Source: Bacteroidetes bacterium UBA3022 (GTDB taxonomy: Bacteria; Bacteroidota; Bacteroidia; Chitinophagales; BACL12). Taken from it: a DNA stretch of 30,281 bases. The position numbers were made by a program, and so were the translations under genes. Location: positions 1 through 30,281 of the forward strand of contig DDYY01000078.1 of NCBI GenBank assembly GCA_002346225.1, read 5' to 3'. The notes beneath the pieces are model-generated. The model was not told the DNA's origin, made no database searches, and worked only from the letters and a program-made list of their open reading frames with translations. Of this stretch, positions 24,032 through 30,281 are shown piece after piece (the stretch's first letter is position 1; each line of letters opens with the position of its first letter).

Positions 24032-24376
24032 ATGCCAAGGTCAGTCAATCATGTAGCCTCCAGGGCCCGCCGTAAGAAAGTGCTTAAGCAAGCAAAAGGA
24101 TTCTACGGTAAAAGAAAAAATGTATGGACGGTAGCCAAAAACGCCGTTGAGAAAAGTTTGCAATACGCCTATGTAGGCCGCAAGGACAAAAAACCGATGT
24201 ACCGTCAGATATGGATTACCCGTATCAACGCAGCTGTTCGTCCGCACGGTCTTACTTACAGTACCTTTATTCACAAAGTACAACAGGCCGGTATCGAACT
24301 GAACAGAAAAGCACTTGCTGATCTGGCCATGAACCATCCTGCAGCTTTTGAAGAAATTGTCAATAAGGTAAAATAA
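24032..24376 (+). CDS. rplT: 50S ribosomal protein L20
   Basis: L20 binds 23S rRNA early in large-subunit assembly. The 114-residue basic product opens MPRSVNHVASRARRKKVLKQ and contains AKGFYGKRKNVWTVAKNAVEK, YVGRKDKKPMYRQIWITRIN and GLTYSTFIHKV, all diagnostic. Length is typical. It ends the thrS-infC-rpmI-rplT cluster and is followed by a strong terminator. In some bacteria L20 represses this operon by binding the leader; I see no obvious L20-mimic structure in the short rpmI leader here. Confidence 0.98.
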   Translation: MPRSVNHVASRARRKKVLKQAKGFYGKRKNVWTVAKNAVEKSLQYAYVGRKDKKPMYRQIWITRINAAVRPHGLTYSTFIHKVQQAGIELNRKALADLAMNHPAAFEEIVNKVK

Positions 24377-24395
24377 TTACCACCAACCATACTGC

Positions 24396-24423
24396 AACCC
24401 CGGAAGTGATTCCGGGGTTTTTT
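24396..24423 (+). terminator. Intrinsic terminator after rplT
   Basis: A ten-pair stem (AACCCCGGAA at 24396-24405 with TTCCGGGGTT at 24410-24419) closes a GTGA tetraloop and runs into six T residues (24418-24423). It lies 20 bases after the rplT stop. The minus-strand side lacks a T-tract, so it acts mainly rightward. Confidence 0.92.
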
Positions 24424-24437
24424 ATTGCCTGCAAGGG

Positions 24438-24842
24438 TCATGGGAGAACAGAAACCACCAGCTTCCGGCTTCCACCATTATTCCTGAACTCGCACAGGTA
24501 AATGCCCTGCCAGGTGCCCAGCGCCAGCCGTCCGTTCATTACAGGAACGCTCACAGAATGTCCTACCAAAGCTGCTTTGATGTGTGCAGGCATATCATCC
24601 GGCCCCTCCATGGTATGCCGGTAATAAGACATCCCCTCCGGGACAAGCCGGTTAAAAACGGTTTCAAAATCTATGCGAACAGTTGGGTCGGCATTTTCGT
24701 TGATACAGAGGCCGGCAGAAGTATGCTGAAGGAAGATGTGCAGGATGCCGCTTTGCGGTAATTCTATTTGCGACAATATATGCTTGTCAACAATATGAAA
24801 CCCTCTTGGAAAAGGAGGCAGATGGATGATGTGTTGTTGCAT
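24438..24842 (-). CDS. yjbQ: YjbQ/UPF0047 family protein
   Basis: The 134-residue product carries the UPF0047 signature: LQHTSAGLCINENADPTVR at about 40-58, YRHTMEGPDDMPAHIKAAL at about 73-91, and RLALGTWQGIYLCEFR at about 104-119. These conserved His, Glu and Asp residues line a single presumed active site. Database entries call such proteins secondary thiamine-phosphate synthase because YjbQ can supply weak thiamine-phosphate synthase activity; the main cellular role is uncertain. Length is normal. It is convergent with rplT and divergent from the ABC exporter. A consensus -7 element lies upstream at 24878-24885. Confidence 0.92.
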   Translation of the reverse strand: MQQHIIHLPPFPRGFHIVDKHILSQIELPQSGILHIFLQHTSAGLCINENADPTVRIDFETVFNRLVPEGMSYYRHTMEGPDDMPAHIKAALVGHSVSVPVMNGRLALGTWQGIYLCEFRNNGGSRKLVVSVLP

Positions 24843-24877
24843 GATCTTATACCTTTTCTTCTTGTAAGCTGCTCCGG

Positions 24878-24885
24878 CAAACTTA
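24878..24885 (-). promoter_or_regulatory. -7 element of yjbQ
   Basis: On the minus strand this reads TAAGTTTG, an exact TAnnTTTG match, 35 bases before the yjbQ ATG in the 72-base divergent spacer. A weaker plus-strand TAATTTTA at 24889-24896 could serve the ABC exporter gene. Confidence 0.45.
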
Positions 24886-24914
24886 ATCTAATTTTACAGC
24901 AGTAAAAGTCCATT

Positions 24915-26747
24915 ATGTCAACCAGAAGATCCAGACAGCACGATCCGGTGGAGGGAGCAGATAAAAAGCGCCTGTCGAGGAAAAGTATTCAGACAGCCCT
25001 ACGGATTTTCAATTATATCCAGCCCTACCGGGCCATGTTTATTGCCGGTATGATTTTCCTGCTTATTTCGAGCTTTACCACCATGACGTTTCCCTACCTG
25101 ATGGGCAAACTCATCGATACTGCCAGTCTCAAGGACAGCCAGAGCCTGTTTGCCAATACCAATACCATGGCACTCATCCTGGTAGGACTGTTGGTGGTGC
25201 AGGCGGGAATATCTTTTTTCAGGGTTTACCTGTTTGCTACCGTAACGGAAAGAGCCATGTCGGATGTAAGGCAGGTGCTGTACAACAAACTCGTTACACT
25301 TTCTATTCCTTTTTTTGAAGAAAGAAGGGTAGGTGAGCTGACCAGCCGCAGCACCAACGATGTCGATCAGCTGCAGGATATGCTAAGCATGACCTTACCG
25401 GAGTTCATCCGTCAGGTGGTTACCATTGTGTTCGGTGTGGGATTTATTTTCTTCATTTCTCCCCAGCTTACCCTGTTGATGATTTCTACCTTTCCCATTC
25501 TCATCATCCTTGCCCTGGTATATGGCAAATTTATTCGCAGGCTGAGCAAGCAACGGCAGGATGCGCTGGCAGACTCGAATATTGTAGTGGAAGAAACCAT
25601 GCAGAATATTACTACGGTCAAGTCCTACGCCAATGAGCAATTCGAATCGAACCGCTACAAGAGCTACATGGAGAAGGTAGTCATAGCAGGTATCAAAGGT
25701 GCTGTAAACCGGGGAGCCTTTACCACCTTTATTATTTTCGGATTGTTTGGCGGCTTTGTATTGGTTTTGTGGTATGGAGCCGTGTTGATGAAGCAAGGCG
25801 AACTTACTGCAGGAACGCTTACTTCTTTCATGTTGTATACCGGATTTATCGGTGGCGCCGTAGGCGGTCTGGGTGACCTATACGGTCGTCTGCAAAAAAC
25901 GGTGGGTGCTTCGGAAAGGGTATTTGATATCCTCGATACGGAAAGTGAAGTACCCTTAGAAGATACACCGGCGGCAAGCCATCCCAAGATACGGGGCGAG
26001 ATTCGCTTTGCCGATGTCCGGTTTTCGTATCCTACCAGAAAGGATGTCGAAGTTCTGAAAGGTATCAACCTCCATATAAAAAGTGGTGAAAAGGTAGCGC
26101 TTGCAGGCTCAAGTGGTGCCGGTAAGTCTACCATAGCACAGCTGGTTTTAGGTTTCTATACGCCCGATGCCGGTTCCATTGACATTGATAACCAGTCCTA
26201 TGGTGAATACTCCCTCAAATGGCTGCGCAATAATATGGCAGTTGTGCCTCAGGAAGTCATCTTATTTGGCGGAACCATACTGGATAATATCGCATACGGA
26301 AAGCCGGGTGCCTCAGAGGCGGAGGTCGTTGCTGCTGCCCGAAAGGCGCATGCCTGGGAGTTTATTGAAGGATTTCCGGAGGGCTTGTATACCATTGTAG
26401 GAGAGCGGGGCGTGAAACTGAGCGGAGGGCAGCGCCAGCGCATAGCTATCGCGAGGGCCATCCTTAAAGACCCTGCTATCCTCATTCTGGATGAAGCTAC
26501 CAGCTCACTGGATGCAGAGAGTGAAAGGCTGGTGCAGGATGCCCTGGAGGTATTGATGGAAAACCGCACGACTATCATTATAGCTCACCGCCTGTCCACC
26601 ATCCGCAATGTCGATCAGATTTTTGTTCTGAAAAACGGTAATATCAAAGAATCGGGTACCTTCGAAGAGCTGGCAGCCCAACAGGGAGGTGTATTTGCCA
26701 ACTTGTTGCGCCTGCAACTTTTAGGGAAAGAAAACGTAGTGCTGTAA
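24915..26747 (+). CDS. MsbA-type ABC exporter (fused permease and ATPase)
   Basis: The 610-residue half-transporter should dimerise into a lipid or drug exporter. The transmembrane domain has six helices (about residues 40-325), including the EERRVGELTSRSTNDVDQLQ segment before the third helix. The nucleotide-binding domain (about 360-600) has Walker A GSSGAGKST (about 398-406), a Q-loop in VVPQEVILFGG, signature LSGGQRQRIAIARA (about 502), Walker B ILILDEATSSLD (about 524-535) and the H-loop in IIIAHRLSTI. All catalytic motifs are intact. Export of lipid A core by an MsbA-like mechanism is possible, but the substrate of such transporters cannot be read from sequence. The basic N-terminus (MSTRRSRQ) is cytosolic. 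A GlsB-like gene follows after three bases. Confidence 0.94.
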   Translation: MSTRRSRQHDPVEGADKKRLSRKSIQTALRIFNYIQPYRAMFIAGMIFLLISSFTTMTFPYLMGKLIDTASLKDSQSLFANTNTMALILVGLLVVQAGISFFRVYLFATVTERAMSDVRQVLYNKLVTLSIPFFEERRVGELTSRSTNDVDQLQDMLSMTLPEFIRQVVTIVFGVGFIFFISPQLTLLMISTFPILIILALVYGKFIRRLSKQRQDALADSNIVVEETMQNITTVKSYANEQFESNRYKSYMEKVVIAGIKGAVNRGAFTTFIIFGLFGGFVLVLWYGAVLMKQGELTAGTLTSFMLYTGFIGGAVGGLGDLYGRLQKTVGASERVFDILDTESEVPLEDTPAASHPKIRGEIRFADVRFSYPTRKDVEVLKGINLHIKSGEKVALAGSSGAGKSTIAQLVLGFYTPDAGSIDIDNQSYGEYSLKWLRNNMAVVPQEVILFGGTILDNIAYGKPGASEAEVVAAARKAHAWEFIEGFPEGLYTIVGERGVKLSGGQRQRIAIARAILKDPAILILDEATSSLDAESERLVQDALEVLMENRTTIIIAHRLSTIRNVDQIFVLKNGNIKESGTFEELAAQQGGVFANLLRLQLLGKENVVL

Positions 26748-26750
26748 CAT

Positions 26751-26993
26751 ATGAATCTTATTTATTTTATACTCATAGGTGCTGCTGCCGGCTGGATTGG
26801 CGGCAAATTGATTCGCGGCGAAAGCTTCGGTGGTTTAGGAAATATCATTGTGGGCATCGTGGGTGCTGTACTTGGCGGTTGGATTTTCGATGAACTGAAT
26901 ATCAATGCCTCAGGCATTGCCGGCGCCCTCGCCAGTGCCGTAGTGGGCGCTGTCGTCTTCCTGCTCCTGATAGGTTTATTGAAACGCAAATAA
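26751..26993 (+). CDS. GlsB/YeaQ/YmgE family small membrane protein
   Basis: The 80-residue, glycine-rich product has three hydrophobic helices (about 4-18, 28-46 and 55-76). Its GAAAGWIGGKLIRG and GGLGNIIVGIVGAVLGGWIFD segments are diagnostic of the transglycosylase-associated/GlsB family. These proteins are linked to general stress responses; their biochemical activity is unknown and the enzymatic family name is historical. It starts three bases after the ABC exporter stop, so the two are cotranscribed. It is convergent with the SbtA-like gene, leaving only four bases between them and no room for a terminator. Confidence 0.92.
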   Translation: MNLIYFILIGAAAGWIGGKLIRGESFGGLGNIIVGIVGAVLGGWIFDELNINASGIAGALASAVVGAVVFLLLIGLLKRK

Positions 26994-26997
26994 GCGT

Positions 26998-27960
26998 CTA
27001 TGTTAGGTGTACAATCAGAAAGTACACCGGCATACCGATAGTGATGTTGAATGGGAAGGTGACACCTATGGCCATAGGTATATACAATCCAGGGTCTGCC
27101 CTGGGTGCAGCCAACCGCATTGCCGCCGGCACCGCAATGTAAGAGGCACTCGCCGCGAGAATCGCGAAAATGAAGCGGTTTCCTTCGCTATCAGAAAACA
27201 GTCCCGTGGCCCAGGCAACCAGGCACCCATTAATCAATGGAACGATGATAGCAAATAGAAAGGCGAACCATCCGTATTTGCGGAATGCTTTAAACCTCCG
27301 TGCGGTCACCATGCCCATTTCCAACAGAAAAATGGCAAGGAATCCTTTGAATATATCGGTGGTAAAGGGTTTGATGCCTTCGGCTTGCCTGCTGTCGGCA
27401 ATGAGCCCGATAACCAGACTGCCTAATATCATGATAACGCTGCCATTCGTCAGGGAGTGTCGTATGATATTTCCAATACCGCCTTTCTGAGGTGCATCGG
27501 GTTCATAACGCATCAATAGGATAACCCCCATTATGATTGCAGGTGATTCCATCAGGGCCATCACTGCCACCATATGTCCGCCGAAGGTAAGCCCCTGCGA
27601 CTCCAGAAAACCTACAGCTGCTACAAATGTCACGGCACTTACCGAACCGTAAGCTGCTGCCACGGCACCCGCATCACTCGGATTCATTTTACTTTTTAAT
27701 ATAAAAAAAGTATATAGTGGAATGGCTGCTGAAATAAAGAGACCGAATAGGAGGGAGAGCAGTATCTCCTGATCAAAGGTGCTGTGCGAAAGCTCCTGAC
27801 CTCCTTTGAAGCCAATGGAAAACAATAAGTAGAGCGATATGAATTTAGCGGTATTGGAGGGAATTTCCAGATCGCTCTTAACAGCTGCTGCAACGATACC
27901 CAACACAAAATACAGGAGTGTCGGATTCGTGAGGTTGGCTAACAGTATTTCGAAGTCCAT
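26998..27960 (-). CDS. SbtA-like sodium-dependent bicarbonate permease family protein
   Basis: The 320-residue membrane protein has about ten helices in two inverted halves. Landmarks are AAAYGSVSAVTFVAAVGFLE (about 108-127), MALMESPAIIMGVILLM, and the C-terminal SYIAVPAAMRLAAPRADPGLY followed by MAIGVTFPFNITIGMPVYF, all very close to cyanobacterial SbtA. SbtA imports bicarbonate with sodium in cyanobacterial carbon concentration. No SbtB-type PII regulator is adjacent and the central hydrophilic loop is short (DAPQKGGIGN region), so regulation probably differs. Bicarbonate is the best substrate guess; a related monocarboxylate or other anion is possible. It lies 21 bases after the VOC gene and is likely cotranscribed with it. 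Confidence 0.9.
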   Translation of the reverse strand: MDFEILLANLTNPTLLYFVLGIVAAAVKSDLEIPSNTAKFISLYLLFSIGFKGGQELSHSTFDQEILLSLLFGLFISAAIPLYTFFILKSKMNPSDAGAVAAAYGSVSAVTFVAAVGFLESQGLTFGGHMVAVMALMESPAIIMGVILLMRYEPDAPQKGGIGNIIRHSLTNGSVIMILGSLVIGLIADSRQAEGIKPFTTDIFKGFLAIFLLEMGMVTARRFKAFRKYGWFAFLFAIIVPLINGCLVAWATGLFSDSEGNRFIFAILAASASYIAVPAAMRLAAPRADPGLYIPMAIGVTFPFNITIGMPVYFLIVHLT

Positions 27961-27981
27961 AGGCTTTCAGGTTCATGGTTG

Positions 27982-28401
27982 TCAAGAGGCGGACATGCCG
28001 CCATCGAAATGGTATCCCGGTGCAGGTTCCCACAGCTCAATTTTATTGCCTTCAGGGTCCCTTATCCATGCAAACTTCCCATATTCGTACACTTCTGTGT
28101 TGCCTAAAATTTCAACACCTTCCGCACGAAGCTGTTCCAGCAACCAATCCAGGTCAGCTACCCGAAAATTAATCATGTATCCTGATGGGGAGGGTTGCAG
28201 GTAGTCGCTGCCGGAAGAGAAGATACTGAAAACAGTCTCTCCTATAGCTACGGGATTGTCTGCATGCCGCCATTTCCAGAAAATGCCGTTGTGGGCCGCA
28301 TCATCTTTTATCCCCAGGTGACGGTCGTACCAGCCTAATAATTTCTTATGGTCCTTTTTGCTCTGTAAGAATATACCTCCAATTCCTGTTACGCGTTGCA
28401 T
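27982..28401 (-). CDS. VOC (glyoxalase/bleomycin-resistance fold) family protein
   Basis: The 139-residue product is a single two-module VOC domain: GIGGIFLQSKKDHKKLLGWYDRHLG forms the first beta-alpha-beta unit. The second module, INFRVADLDWLLEQLRAEGVEI followed by KFAWIRDPEGNKIELWEP, carries the usual metal-ligand Glu in IELWEP. The family includes metal-dependent isomerases, dioxygenases and antibiotic-binding proteins, and short members of this type are rarely assigned a substrate. The start is ATG 28401. It is divergent from the TlpA-like lipoprotein gene (72-base spacer) and precedes the SbtA-like gene on the same strand. Confidence 0.9.
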   Translation of the reverse strand: MQRVTGIGGIFLQSKKDHKKLLGWYDRHLGIKDDAAHNGIFWKWRHADNPVAIGETVFSIFSSGSDYLQPSPSGYMINFRVADLDWLLEQLRAEGVEILGNTEVYEYGKFAWIRDPEGNKIELWEPAPGYHFDGGMSAS

Positions 28402-28461
28402 AGTGTGTATTTAGAACAATGTACAAAGCCGTCATCAGTTTCGCAAACCATGCAGTGTTCG

Positions 28462-28469
28462 TACCTTTA
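28462..28469 (+). promoter_or_regulatory. -7 element of the TlpA-like lipoprotein gene
   Basis: TACCTTTA, seven of eight with TAnnTTTG, ends four bases before the ATG at 28474. TTT at 28439-28441 is 20 bases upstream, at the -33 distance. The layout predicts a leaderless mRNA. Confidence 0.55.
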
Positions 28470-28473
28470 TAGC

Positions 28474-29592
28474 ATGAAAAATATTATGGTCGCTTTTATG
28501 GGTTTACTGTTGCTGTCAGCATGCCAGGCACCTGATGCTACTAACAATTCCTCAGAAAATACGGTCATCATAGAAGGTTCCATTACCGGCGCAACTGTAG
28601 ATAAAATGTATTTACTGGCTGAACGGGACAGGCAGTTGATACCCCTCGATTCTTCCGTCATTGAAAACGGCATGTTCTCACTCCGTGCAGAACTGCCGCT
28701 ACCGGAAATGCTATTCTTACAATTCGACGGACAGCCCGATTACTTTCGGGTATTCGCTGAACCGGGTAAACTTCGCTTGAAAGCCGATGCACAACAGGTA
28801 GCAGCACTCGAAGTGGAGGGTTCTGCTTCTCATGATTTATATATGCAGGCGCTGGCAATCATCGAGCCTTTCGAGAACGAGATCCAACAGCTGTTTGCAC
28901 CACTAAGCAATCCCAAGGTGGCTATGAGCAGCGCTATGCAGGACAGCATCAGCTTGCTTTCAGATGCTGTATATGAGCGACAGAATGCGGCTATTCAGGC
29001 GTTTGCCAACGAGCACATCGAAAGTCCGGTATCGGCATACCTCCTGAATCGCTACCTCATTTTTGACATGGATTACGCCACTTTGAACGAAATGGCCGAA
29101 GCTTACAAGGTGCTACAGCCCGATAGCAGGTATACGCGCATGCTGACCGAAAGGGCGACTTTGCTGTCGGCTTCAGCGGTGGGTGCCATGGCTCCTGATT
29201 TTGCATTGCCCAACACGGAAGGCGATACTATACAGCTTTCCGATTTGCGCGGTCGTGTCGTGCTTATTGATTTCTGGGCCAGCTGGTGTGGTCCCTGCAG
29301 AAGGGAGAATCCTGAAATGGTGAAAGTCTATGCCGAATACCACCCAAAGGGGCTGGAAATACTGGGTGTTTCTTTTGACAACAAGGCTGAAGCCTGGCAT
29401 AAAGCCATACTCGACGACCAGCTAACCTGGATGCATGTGTCTGACCTGCAGGGATGGAGCAGCAGCGCGGGAGCATTGTATGGCATTAACTCCATTCCGC
29501 ATACCGTGCTGTTGGATGCCACAGGCAGAGTGGTGGCGCACAATGTTAAAGGTGACGCCCTGCGCAGGGAGCTCGATAAGCTATTACAATAA
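28474..29592 (+). CDS. DUF4369-thioredoxin (TlpA/ResA-like) lipoprotein
   Basis: The 372-residue product begins with a lipoprotein signal peptide, lipobox LSAC with Cys17. A DUF4369-type beta domain (about 32-125: IIEGSITGATVDKMYLL, then DSSVIENGMFSL) precedes a helical linker (about 130-225). A thioredoxin-fold domain (about 230-372) carries the redox motif WASWCGPCRREN with Cys272 and Cys275, plus the cis-Pro loop NSIPHTVLLD. It is expected to reduce periplasmic disulfides at the membrane, possibly for cytochrome c maturation or envelope repair. This domain pairing is characteristic of Bacteroidota. ATG 28474 is chosen because it starts the lipoprotein signal and follows the -7 element. The frame stays open upstream but overlaps the divergent VOC gene. 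Confidence 0.93.
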   Translation: MKNIMVAFMGLLLLSACQAPDATNNSSENTVIIEGSITGATVDKMYLLAERDRQLIPLDSSVIENGMFSLRAELPLPEMLFLQFDGQPDYFRVFAEPGKLRLKADAQQVAALEVEGSASHDLYMQALAIIEPFENEIQQLFAPLSNPKVAMSSAMQDSISLLSDAVYERQNAAIQAFANEHIESPVSAYLLNRYLIFDMDYATLNEMAEAYKVLQPDSRYTRMLTERATLLSASAVGAMAPDFALPNTEGDTIQLSDLRGRVVLIDFWASWCGPCRRENPEMVKVYAEYHPKGLEILGVSFDNKAEAWHKAILDDQLTWMHVSDLQGWSSSAGALYGINSIPHTVLLDATGRVVAHNVKGDALRRELDKLLQ

Positions 29593-29621
29593 AAAAGCAC
29601 CGGCTCCATAAGAACCGGTGC
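29591..29621 (-). terminator. Intrinsic terminator for the beta-barrel protein gene
   Basis: On the minus strand GCACCGG (29621-29615) pairs with CCGGTGC (29603-29597), followed by six T residues (29596-29591). It lies 21 bases after the beta-barrel gene stop. The same stem could help stop the rightward transcript, but its plus-strand tail (CCTTGTT) is poor. Confidence 0.8.
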
Positions 29622-29641
29622 CCTTGTTAATTATGCCTTGA

Positions 29642-30281
29642 TCAGTTGATAGGCAGCACGAAGCCCAGCATGATAGCCAAACCTCTGTTGTTGATTTTGT
29701 TGTCACCTGCGGTGTCAGCATCAAGAATATTGGCAAAGCCTAAGTTGTAAAGCAGGTTAAGGCTCAGGTCACCGGGACCTGCTTCCATAACTGCACCAGC
29801 GCCAATACCAAATCCGAAATCGATACCACTTAACCCGGCATCTTCAAAGCTTCCGGAATCATCGAAATCTTCCGTTTCAGTTGTAGTGGAGCCAGTGAAT
29901 GGATCGGTTACCGTAGTGGTAGAAGTTCCAGTTGATTTTGTTCCCATGCCAATGCCAATGCTCGGACCTGCCTGCACGAATGGCTGAATGTCGCCATCGC
30001 CGATCAGGTACTGCACCATTAGCGGAATCTCCACGTAGTTCAGTTTGCCGTCAGATTCAACTTTGGTTTCAAAGAAACCGGGTACTGAAGTTTCGAAATC
30101 AAAAGAGGAGCCTTTTTGCATGAATGCAATTTCAGGCTGGAATACCAGGTTGTCATTGATATAGTAGCGAACAGGTATACCGAGGTACAAGCCGGTGGTG
30201 CTTCCGTAGTCAGCGCCATCAATGTTGGTAGACTGAGACGCGAGGTTCACACCTGCTTTAAGACCTATTCCTAGGTGTTTT
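29642..30281 (-). CDS. Porin-like outer membrane beta-barrel protein, N-terminus cut by window edge
   Basis: The frame is open to the last base of the window; 212 codons are visible. The first visible residues, KHLGIGLKAGVNLAS, are the typical opening strand of the small Bacteroidota beta-barrel family (OMP_b-brl_2), so only a signal peptide and a few residues should be missing. Further strands alternate aromatic and polar residues (GLYLGIPVRYYINDNLVFQPEIAF, then YVEIPLMVQYLIG, FVQAGPSIGIGMG), ending with LAIMLGFVLPIN. A Ser/Thr/Asp-rich loop (about 29860-29940) would be extracellular. A GTG at 30250 could be misread as a start, but it encodes a Val inside the first strand. Function unknown. 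A terminator follows. Confidence 0.85.
   Translation of the reverse strand, partial: KHLGIGLKAGVNLASQSTNIDGADYGSTTGLYLGIPVRYYINDNLVFQPEIAFMQKGSSFDFETSVPGFFETKVESDGKLNYVEIPLMVQYLIGDGDIQPFVQAGPSIGIGMGTKSTGTSTTTVTDPFTGSTTTETEDFDDSGSFEDAGLSGIDFGFGIGAGAVMEAGPGDLSLNLLYNLGFANILDADTAGDNKINNRGLAIMLGFVLPIN

Noticed and set aside
1..30281. CRISPR array, integrase/transposase, prophage or defence island
   Set aside because: No spaced direct-repeat array, recombinase, phage structural gene or known defence family is recognisable; all sizeable genes have housekeeping or envelope assignments.

Overview
This window looks like ordinary chromosomal DNA from a member of the Bacteroidota, probably from the Saprospiria/Chitinophagia side, although I cannot place it more finely by eye. 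The evidence is fourfold. Many genes are preceded by the Bacteroidota-type -7 element TAnnTTTG, often as TACCTTTG or TACCTTTA. Clear Shine-Dalgarno sequences are almost absent. Group-typical families occur, including a carboxypeptidase-like-domain outer-membrane receptor, a DUF4369-thioredoxin lipoprotein and small beta-barrel proteins. Envelope and core metabolic genes are interspersed on both strands. I see no integrase, transposase, phage gene, CRISPR array or toxin-antitoxin pair, and no gap between genes is longer than about 200 bases.

Layout, left to right. 1-1650: the 3' end of an initiator tRNA, the ribosome-assembly GTPase der and a small acidic lipoprotein. 1661-3478 (minus): S41 protease ctpA with a coupled small membrane protein. 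3479-4552: a probable iron permease (FTR1) behind a strong palindrome. 4549-6683 (minus): a cystathionine beta-synthase-like enzyme coupled to a signal-less BtuF-fold protein. 6783-10025: a LysM/RlpA-like envelope protein divergent from a membrane protease (NfeD type) that overlaps kdsB. 10088-13631 (minus): an 809-residue outer-membrane receptor and a tocopherol-cyclase-like protein. 13776-17390: pyrG and yidC. 17449-20100 (minus): dihydroorotase and a TolB-like propeller protein. 20191-24376: TPR protein, thrS, infC, rpmI and rplT. 24438-24842 (minus): YjbQ. 24915-26993: an MsbA-type ABC exporter and a GlsB-like protein. 26998-28401 (minus): an SbtA-like permease and a VOC protein. 28474-29592: a TlpA-like lipoprotein. 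29642-end (minus): a truncated beta-barrel protein.

Functionally the window combines translation (tRNA-fMet, der, thrS, infC, rpmI, rplT), pyrimidine synthesis (pyrG, pyrC), envelope biogenesis (yidC, kdsB, LysM/RlpA-like protein, beta-barrels, MsbA-type exporter), envelope proteolysis (ctpA, NfeD type) and transport of metal or inorganic carbon (FTR1, SbtA-like).

I did not find a convincing new defence or mobile system. The best leads are regulatory: a DtxR-like palindrome over the presumed start site of the FTR1 gene, several -7 elements only 4-5 bases before the start codon (possible leaderless mRNAs), tandem repeats containing a DnaA-box match before pyrG, and a terminator that also encodes the C-terminus of an opposing membrane protein.
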